A DNA stretch of 64,000 nucleotides, from assembly GCF_016031655.1 (NCBI RefSeq), contig NZ_JACCHQ010000019.1:1-64000 (forward strand). The letters run 5' to 3'. This document shows, in pieces, positions 45,648 to 53,034 of this stretch. Position 1 is the stretch's first letter; the number at the start of each line of letters is the position of its first letter. Below the pieces are notes generated by a model, which was not told the origin of the DNA, ran no database searches, and saw nothing but the letters and a program-made list of their open reading frames with translations. The position numbers and the translations under genes are program-made. This DNA comes from Bradyrhizobium glycinis (GTDB lineage Bacteria > Pseudomonadota > Alphaproteobacteria > Rhizobiales > Xanthobacteraceae).

Positions 45648-45887
45648 CTACTTCCCCGCCGCCTTGCGCAGCGCCTCGTTGATGCGATCCTGCCAGCCGG
45701 GGCCGCCCTCCTGGAAGAATTCCAGCACGTCCTGATCGATGCGCAGCGTGACCTGCTCCTTGATGCCGGGCACGGCGTTTTGCTTAGGGGGCGCCGCGGC
45801 GACCTTGGTCGTCACCTTCTTGAACGCCGCCTCGGCTTCCGTCCTGGCATCGCCCAGCGTGCGCGGTCGTCTCGGTTGATCCGCCAT
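45648..45887 (-). CDS. BrnA-like antitoxin (DUF4415), no toxin partner
   Basis: A 79-residue protein ending in the BrnA/DUF4415 ribbon-helix-helix region: QVTLRIDQDVLEFFQEGG and GWQDRINEALRKAAGK. BrnA normally binds DNA and neutralises the RNase BrnT encoded just upstream. No BrnT-like ORF exists on either side; cysK lies 3 bp upstream on the same strand. The N-terminal 45 residues are basic and disordered. It is likely a solitary regulator or a relic, and may be co-transcribed with cysK. Confidence 0.82.
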   Translation of the reverse strand: MADQPRRPRTLGDARTEAEAAFKKVTTKVAAAPPKQNAVPGIKEQVTLRIDQDVLEFFQEGGPGWQDRINEALRKAAGK

Positions 45888-45890
45888 GTC

Positions 45891-46868
45891 CTAGATTCCC
45901 TCGAACAGAGCCGTCGAAAGATACCGCTCGGAGAAGGACGGCACGACGGCCAGGATGGTCTTCCCGGAAGCTTCCGGCCGCTTGCCGATCTCGAGCGCGG
46001 CGGCGATGGCAGCGCCCGAGGAGATGCCGCCCGGAATGCCCTCATGCCGCGCCAGCGCGCGCGAGGTCTCGATTGCCGTGGTCGAGTTGATTTTCAGGAT
46101 CTCATCGATCACGGAGCGGTCGAGGATGTCGGGGACGAAACCGGCACCGATGCCTTGGATCTTGTGCGGGGTATGCTGTCCTCCCGACAGAACCGGGCTC
46201 TCCTCCGGCTCGACCGCGACCACACGTAAGCCCGGCTTGCGCGGCTTGAGCACCTGGCCGACGCCGGTGATCGTGCCGCCGGTGCCGACGCCGGCCACGA
46301 AGAAGTCGATGCTGCCGCCGGTGTCCTTCCAGATTTCCTCCGCGGTGGTGCGGCGGTGCACCTCGGGATTGGCGAGGTTCTTGAACTGCTGCGGCATCAC
46401 CGAATTCGGCGTCGTCTTCAAAAGCTCCTCGGCGGCCGCGATTGCGCCCTTCATGCCCTGCGCCGCCGGCGTCAGCACCAGCTCGGCGCCGAGAAAGGCC
46501 AGCATCTTGCGTCGCTCAATCGACATCGACTCCGGCATCACCAGCTTGAGCCGGTAGCCGCGCGAGGCCGCCACGAAGGCGAGAGCAATGCCGGTATTGC
46601 CGGAGGTCGGCTCGATCAGCACCGTGCCGGGCTTGACGATGCCCGCCTTCTCCATCGCGATGATCATGGCCGCACCGATGCGGTCTTTGACGCTTGCGGC
46701 AGGATTGAAATATTCAAGTTTCGCCAAAATGGTCGCGTTCACGTCGTGCATGCCGGGCAGCCGGCGCAAGCGCACGATGGGCGTGTTGCCGAAGGCATCG
46801 ACGATCGAGTCATAGATCCGGCCGCGGCCGGGATGGTGCGCTGCACCCGTGTCGGACGATGCGTCCAT
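45891..46868 (-). CDS. cysK: Cysteine synthase A (O-acetylserine sulfhydrylase)
   Basis: A 325-residue PLP enzyme making cysteine from O-acetylserine and sulfide. The PLP lysine is Lys61 in NPAASVKDR, the substrate loop is TSGNTG, and the phosphate-binding loop is GVGTGGTITG; the C-terminal GGISSGAA is also present. Length and motifs are canonical. I use the ATG at 46868 since the frame to 46952 adds an unrelated basic extension. The BrnA-like gene begins 3 bp after it. Divergent from the small zinc-ribbon gene at 47091. Confidence 0.96.
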   Translation of the reverse strand: MDASSDTGAAHHPGRGRIYDSIVDAFGNTPIVRLRRLPGMHDVNATILAKLEYFNPAASVKDRIGAAMIIAMEKAGIVKPGTVLIEPTSGNTGIALAFVAASRGYRLKLVMPESMSIERRKMLAFLGAELVLTPAAQGMKGAIAAAEELLKTTPNSVMPQQFKNLANPEVHRRTTAEEIWKDTGGSIDFFVAGVGTGGTITGVGQVLKPRKPGLRVVAVEPEESPVLSGGQHTPHKIQGIGAGFVPDILDRSVIDEILKINSTTAIETSRALARHEGIPGGISSGAAIAAALEIGKRPEASGKTILAVVPSFSERYLSTALFEGI

Positions 46869-47090
46869 GATGAACTCCCTGTGGCGACGATCTGCACCTC
46901 TGTCGCGGCCTTGCGCAGTTACGGACAGCTTGCGGCGACACGCAAGCGGCAATGCAGCACATGTTAAATACGCTGCATCGCAAAATCGCGTGAGCTTTAA
47001 TTAGCAGAAAACCAACGCATTTGTGTTGCGACCTCGTCAACTGATTCTGCTTATGTTAGACTTAGGTCTCAAAGCAGGGAGGTCACCACG

Positions 47091-47309
47091 ATGTCAGCGG
47101 TTGCTGAAGTGATGTCGACCGTAGTGCTAAGACGTGATCCGCGTTGCAGCGAGTTGCCGACCTGTCCCGTCTGCGCCGACTCCATGGTCGCCGCCGAAGC
47201 TTCCGCTTACGTCTCGGACCACATGATCAGCTACCTCTGGACCTGCGATAATTGCGGCTATGGCTTCGTGACCAAGCACGCCGTGAAGCGGCGGCTCGTG
47301 TGCAATTGA
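47091..47309 (+). CDS. Small zinc-ribbon protein (72 residues)
   Basis: The ATG at 47091 follows GGGAGGTCACC, a strong ribosome binding site. The product has CPVCADSM and WTCDNCGYGF, two CxxC knuckles 31 residues apart, forming a probable zinc ribbon, with a basic end (KHAVKRRLVCN). Upstream is an AT-richer promoter region shared with the divergent cysK. It is convergent with tgt. Function unknown. Confidence 0.75.
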   Translation: MSAVAEVMSTVVLRRDPRCSELPTCPVCADSMVAAEASAYVSDHMISYLWTCDNCGYGFVTKHAVKRRLVCN

Positions 47310-47324
47310 GTTTGTACCGTTGAT

Positions 47325-48470
47325 CTAGCGCGGGGCGATATCGCCCCTCGCCCAGTCCGCGCGCGTCCGCTGATAGAACTCCTCGAAATTTCCCTGTGCG
47401 ACCGCGTCCCTGATGCCCTGCATCAGGGACTGATAGTAGGCGACATTGATCTCGGACAGCAGCATCGCGCCCAGCGTCTCGCCCGCCTTGACGAGATGAT
47501 GGAGATAGGCGCGCGCGCAGTTCCGCGTCGACGGCCATGAGCTCTCTTCATCGAGCGGGCGTGGATCGTCGGCATGGCGGGCGTTGCGCAAATTGACCTG
47601 GCCGTAGCGCGTGAAGGCGACACCGTGCCGGCCGTTGCGCGTGGGCATCACGCAGTCGAACATGTCGATGCCGCGCTTCACCGCTTCGAGGATGTCGTCT
47701 GGCGTGCCGACGCCCATGAGATAGCGTGGCCGTTCCTTCGGCAGCAGCGGGGCGGTCTCGTCGATCATCGCCAGCATCACCGCCTGCGGTTCGCCGACGG
47801 CGAGCCCGCCGATCGCATAGCCATGGAAGCCGATCCCGACCAGACCTTGCGCACTCGCATGACGCAGCTGCGGCACGTCGCCGCCCTGCACGATGCCGAA
47901 CAGCATGTAGCCATCCGGGGCGCTCCCGAAGGCGCGCTTGCTTCTCTCGGCCCAGCGCAGCGACAATTGCATCGCGCGCTCGATGTCGGCGCGGTCAGCG
48001 GGCAGCCGCACGCATTCGTCCATCTGCATGGCTATGTCGGAGCCGAGCAAACGCTGCACCTCGATCGACCGCTCCGGCGACAGCTCGACCTTGGCGCCAT
48101 CGATGTGCGAGCGGAACGTGACGGCGTGCTCGCTGACCTTGCGCAAATCCGCCAGCGACATCACCTGGAAGCCGCCGGAATCGGTCAGCATCGCTCCGTT
48201 CCAGCCTGTGAACTTCTGCAAGCCGCCAAGCGCCGCGATCCGCTCGGCGGTCGGACGCAACATCAGATGATAGGTGTTGCCGAGCACGATATCGACGCCG
48301 GCATCGCGCACTTCGCGCCAGTGCATGCCCTTCATGGCACCGGCGGTGCCGACCGGCATGAAGGCCGGCGTGCGCACAATGCCGTGCGGGGTGGTCAACC
48401 GCCCGGCGCGCGCGGCCCCGTCGGTGGCAAGCAACTCAAAGTGATTGGGAAGGTCATTGTCGCGATTCAT
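47325..48470 (-). CDS. tgt: Queuine tRNA-ribosyltransferase, zinc ligands missing
   Basis: A 381-residue enzyme that swaps guanine for preQ1 at position 34 of tRNAs with GUN anticodons. The catalytic core is intact (TDSGGFQVMSL, MGVGTPDDILEAV, FDCVMPTRNGRHG). However, the zinc site Cys-x-Cys-x2-Cys...His is lost: the aligned positions are Ser310, Trp312, Thr315 (in PLDEESSWPSTRNCARAY) and Ile341 (in LLSEINVAYY, where others have HN). The surrounding helix AYLHHLVKAGE is conserved. So fold stability must come from elsewhere, or activity is altered. Start ATG at 48470. queA, the next enzyme of the pathway, is 4.5 kb away on the same strand. Confidence 0.93.
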   Translation of the reverse strand: MNRDNDLPNHFELLATDGAARAGRLTTPHGIVRTPAFMPVGTAGAMKGMHWREVRDAGVDIVLGNTYHLMLRPTAERIAALGGLQKFTGWNGAMLTDSGGFQVMSLADLRKVSEHAVTFRSHIDGAKVELSPERSIEVQRLLGSDIAMQMDECVRLPADRADIERAMQLSLRWAERSKRAFGSAPDGYMLFGIVQGGDVPQLRHASAQGLVGIGFHGYAIGGLAVGEPQAVMLAMIDETAPLLPKERPRYLMGVGTPDDILEAVKRGIDMFDCVMPTRNGRHGVAFTRYGQVNLRNARHADDPRPLDEESSWPSTRNCARAYLHHLVKAGETLGAMLLSEINVAYYQSLMQGIRDAVAQGNFEEFYQRTRADWARGDIAPR

Positions 48471-48590
48471 GCGGTGCTTATTGCGTGTCGGAGCAGACCG
48501 ATCAACCCGCCGATCGCGCTCGGGCCGGTTTGTGCGCCAGACTGGGACACCGACCAAACACGAGGATTGAGTGTCGCGCCCTTGTCAAAC

Positions 48591-48611
48591 AAAACGATAC
48601 AGTGTAGTTTT
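48591..48611. promoter_or_regulatory. Palindromic operator overlapping the patatin-gene promoter
   Basis: AAAACGATAC, one base, then GTGTAGTTTT forms a dyad within a putative promoter (TTGTCA at 48582-48587, TAGTTT at 48605-48610). A near copy stands at 50811-50831, on the far side of the TetR gene. It is probably that regulator's binding site. The interval is also the divergent region to tgt. Confidence 0.7.
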
Positions 48612-48661
48612 ATCTTGGGGGCTGGACGAGAATGCCGCGGCGAACTTGCCGGCGGCGGTAG

Positions 48662-49870
48662 ATGCGTGATCGCCAGCCACCGACAATGCCGTACCCTTCG
48701 TGTTCGACCGACGCTTCCGTCTCCTCGCGCGACCGGATCAGGCAGACTGGCGTCGGCCTGATCGGATCGGTGGTCCTGATCTGCAGCCTGGCGCTCGGCG
48801 CCTGCACCGCCCTGCCCCGCACACCCTACACGGCCACTGAGGCCAGCGTCTCGCGCGTGCTGGATATCGACGGGCTCAGGCGCTACGCCGACGAGCCGGT
48901 CACCAAGTTCAGCTTCGAGAAGGACACCAGCACTGCGGCGAAAACCTATCTGGCGCTCTCCGGCGGCTGTGCTGACGGTGCATATGGCGTCGGCGTGCTC
49001 AACGGCTGGACCGCGGCCCGAACCCGCCCCACCTTCTCGGTCGTCTCGGGCGTCAGCACCGGCGGCCTGATCGCGCCGTTCGCATTTCTCGGACCGCAAT
49101 ATGACGACACGCTGAAGGAGGTCTACACCAGCGGTATCGCCGAAAGCCTCCTGAACGATCCCAGCATCATGCGCGTGCTGTTCGGATCCGGCCTGTTCGG
49201 CAACACCAGGCTGCGCGAGCTCGTCGCACGCTATGTCGGGCTCGAGATCATGGCGCAGGTCGCGCGCGAGCACGCCAAGGGCCGCAAACTGCTGGTGGTG
49301 ACGACCGACCTCGACACGCAGCGCACAGCGATCTGGGACATGGGCAGGATTGCCGCGGTCGGAACGCCCGAGGCTCTCAAGCTGTTTCGCGACGTGATGG
49401 CGGCATCCGCCAGCATTCCCCTGGTGTTTCCGCCCATCATGATCGATGCCGAAGGCGGGGGCCGCAAGTTTCAGGAGATGCATGTCGATGGCGGCGTGAC
49501 CGCGCCGGTGCTGACCTTGCCGGAAGCTCTGTTGTTCCAGAGCGGCCGTCTGCCCGGCAATGCGAAGATGGACATCTACATCCTTGTCAACAAGAAGATC
49601 GAACGCAACTTCGAGCTCGTCTCCAACGGCACCATCGACGTTGCCTCGCGCAGCCTGTCGGCGATCACGCAATCGCAGACGCGCTCGATCATCTTCTCGA
49701 CCTACGATTTCGCCAAGCGCAACCGACTGGGCTTCCATCTCTCCTACATCGCGCGCGACTATCCGGCGCCGCCTTCGGAAGGGTTCGACACTGGCTATAT
49801 GCGGGCGCTCTACCAGTACGGCTACGAGAAGGCTGCATCCGGCCAAGCCTGGACCTCGGCGCTGCCTTAG
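48662..49870 (+). CDS. Patatin-like phospholipase, predicted lipoprotein
   Basis: A 402-residue protein. An N-terminal hydrophobic stretch ends in a lipobox (VVLICSLALGAC), so it is likely lipid-anchored in the outer or inner membrane. The patatin elements are present: oxyanion-hole loop LSGGCADGAYGVGVLNGW, nucleophile Ser in SGVSTGG and the dyad Asp in VDGGV. The substrate would be phospholipid or another acyl ester. The start is an ATG at 48662; a second ATG at 48686 is possible. A palindrome shared with the region after the TetR gene covers its promoter. Confidence 0.88.
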   Translation: MRDRQPPTMPYPSCSTDASVSSRDRIRQTGVGLIGSVVLICSLALGACTALPRTPYTATEASVSRVLDIDGLRRYADEPVTKFSFEKDTSTAAKTYLALSGGCADGAYGVGVLNGWTAARTRPTFSVVSGVSTGGLIAPFAFLGPQYDDTLKEVYTSGIAESLLNDPSIMRVLFGSGLFGNTRLRELVARYVGLEIMAQVAREHAKGRKLLVVTTDLDTQRTAIWDMGRIAAVGTPEALKLFRDVMAASASIPLVFPPIMIDAEGGGRKFQEMHVDGGVTAPVLTLPEALLFQSGRLPGNAKMDIYILVNKKIERNFELVSNGTIDVASRSLSAITQSQTRSIIFSTYDFAKRNRLGFHLSYIARDYPAPPSEGFDTGYMRALYQYGYEKAASGQAWTSALP

Positions 49871-50002
49871 GCGGCACAAGGAACGGGGTCGTATCGAGAC
49901 CGTTGACGATATGGCCCTTTCGGCCAGAATCGCGATGACGCCCCGGTTGCTGCGCGTTATAGAGCAAGGACGACCGTCAGAAACGCGCAGGAATCATTGG
50001 GC

Positions 50003-50749
50003 ATGGGATTGACTGCGACCAGGACAAGACCGGCAGCGCCACGGCGTGAGGTGCCGAAATCGCGCGGCGGCCGGCCGACGAAGAGCGCCGCGATCGAGCG
50101 CGATCAGCGGCTGATCGAGGTCGCCACCCGCCTGTTCCTTGATCGCGGCTTCGATGCGACCTCGCTCGATGCGGTTGCGGAAGCTGCGCGGGTCAGCAAG
50201 CCCACCGTCTATTCCCGCTACGGCGACAAGCGCGGCCTGTTCGCGGCCGTGCTGAGGCGCGAGATCGAGCGCTGGCTTGCACCGCTGTCGGCGGCGGCGG
50301 AGACGCAGCTCTCCAGCGCCTCGAACATTTCGGTCGAGCAGCGGCTGGTCGAGATCGGACGCGAGATGCTGACCTTCACCTGCGGCCCCGATGCCGTCGC
50401 CTTCAGCCGCATGATGACGGCGCAGGCCATCAACTTCCCCGACGTCGCCAAGCTCGGCAAGGAGGAAGGCTGGCTCAAGGCCGTCGCCACCACGGCGCGC
50501 TTCTTCGACCATCTCGCGGCGCAAGGCGCGCTCGACGTCGACGACACCACCATCGCAGCCGAGGTGTTCCTCGACGTCGTCGTCGGTCACACGCACCGCA
50601 TGGCCACGTTCGGAACGGCGCTGGAGCCGAAGGCCGCGGAGAAGCGCATGCGCGCGGCGATCAAGCTGTTCCTGGCCGGCGCGCTCGGGCCTGCCGACCG
50701 CGTTCAGGACGCCGCGAAACTCACGTCGCGGCGCCGCCCCTCCCGCTGA
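50003..50749 (+). CDS. TetR/AcrR family transcriptional regulator
   Basis: A 248-residue regulator. The helix-turn-helix occupies about residues 33-80 (LIEVATRLFLDRGFDATSLD, ARVSKPTVYSRYGDKRGLF), preceded by a basic arm (RREVPKSRGGRPTKS). The C-terminal ligand domain is all-helical. I start at the ATG at 50003; a TTG six bases upstream is in frame. The gene lies between two genes whose promoters carry the same palindrome (48591-48611 and 50811-50831), so it likely represses both; no such site precedes the tetR gene itself. Confidence 0.9.
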   Translation: MGLTATRTRPAAPRREVPKSRGGRPTKSAAIERDQRLIEVATRLFLDRGFDATSLDAVAEAARVSKPTVYSRYGDKRGLFAAVLRREIERWLAPLSAAAETQLSSASNISVEQRLVEIGREMLTFTCGPDAVAFSRMMTAQAINFPDVAKLGKEEGWLKAVATTARFFDHLAAQGALDVDDTTIAAEVFLDVVVGHTHRMATFGTALEPKAAEKRMRAAIKLFLAGALGPADRVQDAAKLTSRRRPSR

Positions 50750-50810
50750 CAATTCCGTGAGCCTGCGCACTTTCCGGTGGGGGCGACGGTGCGGTGTCAT
50801 TGACCAAAAC

Positions 50811-50831
50811 AAAACGATACGGTATGGTTTT
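50811..50831. promoter_or_regulatory. Palindromic operator upstream of the PepSY gene
   Basis: AAAACGATAC, one base, then GTATGGTTTT, a 10-bp dyad with one mismatch per arm, inside a putative promoter (TTGACC at 50800-50805, TATGGT at 50823-50828, 17-bp spacing). It closely matches the site at 48591-48611. Confidence 0.75.
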
Positions 50832-51001
50832 ATTACAGTCGGTTCGGGCCGCTTTTTCACCAGCCCCACAGAGGTCCGGACCCGCTTCGATCGCCGCGGC
50901 GGGTACAACCTGTCGCGGCGCTCCGCGGCCGGCCGATGCCCAAGGCCGGCGGCGAATTGTTTACGATCATCCGGCACACTCGCTGGCCGAGGGTTTCGAG
51001 C

Positions 51002-51604
51002 ATGACGACTGCCAAACGATGGACCTCGCACCTGCTTGCGATCGCATTGCCCGCGCTGCTCATCGCCGCGCCGGCACAGGCCATCGTGACCACGAGCACC
51101 CCGACCGCGCTTCACAGCGACACAGATGGTGATGCCGAAGCGGACCGCCAGGCAGTCAGCCGCGAAATAGAACGATTCCGCAGCTCGTCGATCACGATCA
51201 GCCAGGCCATGGCGATTGCCGAAGCCCGCCATGCCGGCGCCACCACCGCCGATGTGAGCTTCGACGGCGGTTCGGGCGTGCCGGTCTACCGGGTGAAGAC
51301 CCTGCACAACGACCGGATCTGGCGCCACACCATCAATGCTTCGACCGGCGAACTGGTTGGCGGGGAAGCCGCCCTACCCCTCACCGAGCTCGACCGTGAG
51401 GACCGCAGCAACCTCGCAGCGCTGGGTGCGATCAGGCACCGTCTCTCCGATGCCGTGCGCGTCGCCGAGCGCGCCGCCGCGGGCAAGGCCATCAGCGGCG
51501 GGCTGGTCCGCGAACGCGGCCGGCTGAACTTCTCGATCGTCGTCGTCAGCGGCGACGACCTCAAGGAGGTCACCCTGGAGCCGCCGGGCGCCAGGGTGAA
51601 ATAG
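51002..51604 (+). CDS. Exported PepSY-domain protein
   Basis: A 200-residue exported protein with a signal peptide (LLAIALPALLIAAPAQA). Two PepSY-like units follow: SITISQAMAIAEARHAGATT with VPVYRVKTL and STGELVG, and a second with RLSDAVRVAERAAAGKAISG and a final beta-strand pair. PepSY domains inhibit or modulate proteases or act in envelope sensing. The ATG at 51002 gives the signal peptide. Its promoter holds the shared TetR-type palindrome, suggesting joint control with the patatin lipoprotein. Confidence 0.82.
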   Translation: MTTAKRWTSHLLAIALPALLIAAPAQAIVTTSTPTALHSDTDGDAEADRQAVSREIERFRSSSITISQAMAIAEARHAGATTADVSFDGGSGVPVYRVKTLHNDRIWRHTINASTGELVGGEAALPLTELDREDRSNLAALGAIRHRLSDAVRVAERAAAGKAISGGLVRERGRLNFSIVVVSGDDLKEVTLEPPGARVK

Positions 51605-51644
51605 CGGCTGGCCTCCCCCCGGCATCGTCCGGGCCGAAAAGCCA

Positions 51645-51673
51645 TTGACGGGGGCAAGACTCTCCCGCATAAG
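51645..51673 (+). promoter_or_regulatory. Promoter of the asd leader
   Basis: TTGACG (51645-51650), 17 bp, then CATAAG (51668-51673). The predicted start, about 8-9 bases further, coincides with the A of the leader ATG at 51682, so the leader mRNA would be leaderless, as in the known trpL attenuator of Sinorhizobium. Confidence 0.6.
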
Positions 51674-51681
51674 TCGCCGCC

Positions 51682-51750
51682 ATGTTCACGACCACCAAAC
51701 GCACGACCAAAACCACGGCCGAAGGGGCCCGGGGAGGCGTGCGCGCGTAG
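51682..51750 (+). CDS. Thr/Lys-rich leader peptide of a putative asd attenuator
   Basis: A 22-codon ORF from the ATG at 51682 to the TAG at 51748-51750. The first twelve residues are MFTTTKRTTKTT: seven Thr and two Lys within positions 3-12. Asd makes the common precursor of threonine, lysine and methionine, so stalling on scarce Thr-tRNA (or Lys-tRNA) is a direct way to sense end product. An intrinsic terminator follows 32 bp after the stop, before asd. No ribosome binding site precedes the ATG; the promoter position predicts a leaderless transcript. This is inference from sequence layout; the peptide itself has no other expected function. Confidence 0.7.
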   Translation: MFTTTKRTTKTTAEGARGGVRA

Positions 51751-51781
51751 GTCGTCGACTTAAACGCATCAGCTCTACGGC

Positions 51782-51813
51782 AAGCCCCGCCCTCGATGGT
51801 CCGGGGCTTTTTT
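51782..51813 (+). terminator. Attenuator terminator between the leader peptide and asd
   Basis: AAGCCCCG (51782-51789) and CGGGGCTT (51802-51809) pair around a 12-nt loop, with a T-run to 51813. The G-rich leader segment near 51724-51735 (GGGGCCCGGGG) could compete for the C-rich arm, giving an antiterminator. It lies 27 bp before the asd start codon, so it can only be regulatory for asd. Confidence 0.8.
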
Positions 51814-51840
51814 GTTGTCTAGAACTCAATGGAGGACAAA

Positions 51841-52866
51841 GTGAGTAACGATCCCGTCGTCGCGATTGTCGGCGTCACCGGTGCGGTGGGCGCCGAATTC
51901 ATCGCCACCATGGACAAGCGTGGTTTCCGCGTCGGCAAGCTCAAGGCACTGGCGAGCGCCCGCTCGGCCGGCAAGACGGTGTCGTTCCGCGGGCAGAACG
52001 TGGTCATCGAGGAATTGACTGAGCGCTCCTTCGACGGCGTCGACATCGCGCTGTTCTCGGCCGGCGGCAGCATCTCCAAGAAGTATGCGCCGATCGCAGT
52101 CAAAGCCGGTGCCGTCGTGGTCGACAACTCCTCTGCCTTCCGCATGGACCCCAACGTGCCGCTGGTGATCCCCGAGATCAACGCGAGCCGCATCCGTGAC
52201 CACAAGGGCATCATCGCCAACCCGAACTGCGCCGCGATCACCGCGCTGGTGCCGTTGTGGCCGATCCACCAGAAGAACCGCATCAAGCGCGTGATCATCT
52301 CGACCTATCAGGCGGCTAGCGGCGCCGGCGCCGCCGCGATGGAGGAGCTCGTCGAGTCCACCCGCGCCAATCTCAATGGGCAGGTCTATACGCCCAAGGT
52401 GATGCCGCACCCCTACGCCTTCAACCTGTTCAACCACAACACCGCCGTCGATCCCGAGACCGGCTACAACGACGAAGAGACCAAGGTCATCAAGGAGACC
52501 CGCAAGATCTTCGAAGACGAGTCGATTGCCGTCGGCGTCACCTGCGTGCGCGTGCCGGTGCTGCGCGCCCATTGCGAAGCCATCACTTTCGAATGCGAGA
52601 AGCCGATCAGCGAGGACCAGGTCCGTGCCATCATGGCGCAGGCGCCCGGCGTGAAGGTGGTCGACGACCGCGCCAAGAACTACTTCCCGATGCCGATCGA
52701 CGCCTCGGGCCAGGACGACGTCCTGGTCGGTCGCATCCGCAAGGATCTCAGCGATCCCACCGGCCATTCGATCTCGATGTTCGTCGCGGCGGATCAGTTG
52801 CTCAAGGGCGCGGCGCTCAACGCGGTGCAGATCGCGGAGCTGTTGCCGCAGCGGGTGATGGCGTAA
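51841..52866 (+). CDS. asd: Aspartate-semialdehyde dehydrogenase
   Basis: A 341-residue NADP enzyme that reduces aspartyl phosphate to the semialdehyde, the branch point to lysine/diaminopimelate, threonine and methionine. The Rossmann start (VVAIVGVTGAVGAEF), the catalytic Cys130 in NPNCAAI and the conserved QAASGAGAAA and RVPVLRAH segments are present. The GTG at 51841 has GGAGG five bases upstream and is preferred over the ATG at 51829, which lacks a site. The upstream attenuator predicts control by threonine and/or lysine supply. It lies between the TetR-linked genes and queA. Confidence 0.96.
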   Translation: MSNDPVVAIVGVTGAVGAEFIATMDKRGFRVGKLKALASARSAGKTVSFRGQNVVIEELTERSFDGVDIALFSAGGSISKKYAPIAVKAGAVVVDNSSAFRMDPNVPLVIPEINASRIRDHKGIIANPNCAAITALVPLWPIHQKNRIKRVIISTYQAASGAGAAAMEELVESTRANLNGQVYTPKVMPHPYAFNLFNHNTAVDPETGYNDEETKVIKETRKIFEDESIAVGVTCVRVPVLRAHCEAITFECEKPISEDQVRAIMAQAPGVKVVDDRAKNYFPMPIDASGQDDVLVGRIRKDLSDPTGHSISMFVAADQLLKGAALNAVQIAELLPQRVMA

Positions 52867-52877
52867 CACATCTTCGG

Positions 52878-53020
52878 CCCGTCATCCTGAGGTGCGAGCC
52901 GTGCAGCGCAAGGCGCTGCACGGAGAGCCTCGAAGGATGCACGGCCGAAATCTAGCAGCGGGGCCGTCACCCTTCGAGGCTCGCCGAAGAGGCGAGCACC
53001 TTCAGGGTGACGGTGATAGA
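52878..53020. repeat. Dispersed intergenic repeat between asd and queA
   Basis: Contains CCGTCATCCTGAGGTGCGAG at the left and its relative CTTCAGGGTGACGG at the right, with internal arms GCAGCGC/GCGCTGC and CTTCGAGGCTCGCC. The same family occurs at 54133-54285 and 25980-26060. It probably forms a long cruciform in the convergent space. Confidence 0.8.
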
Positions 53021-53034
53021 GCTGGGCTTGCCGT

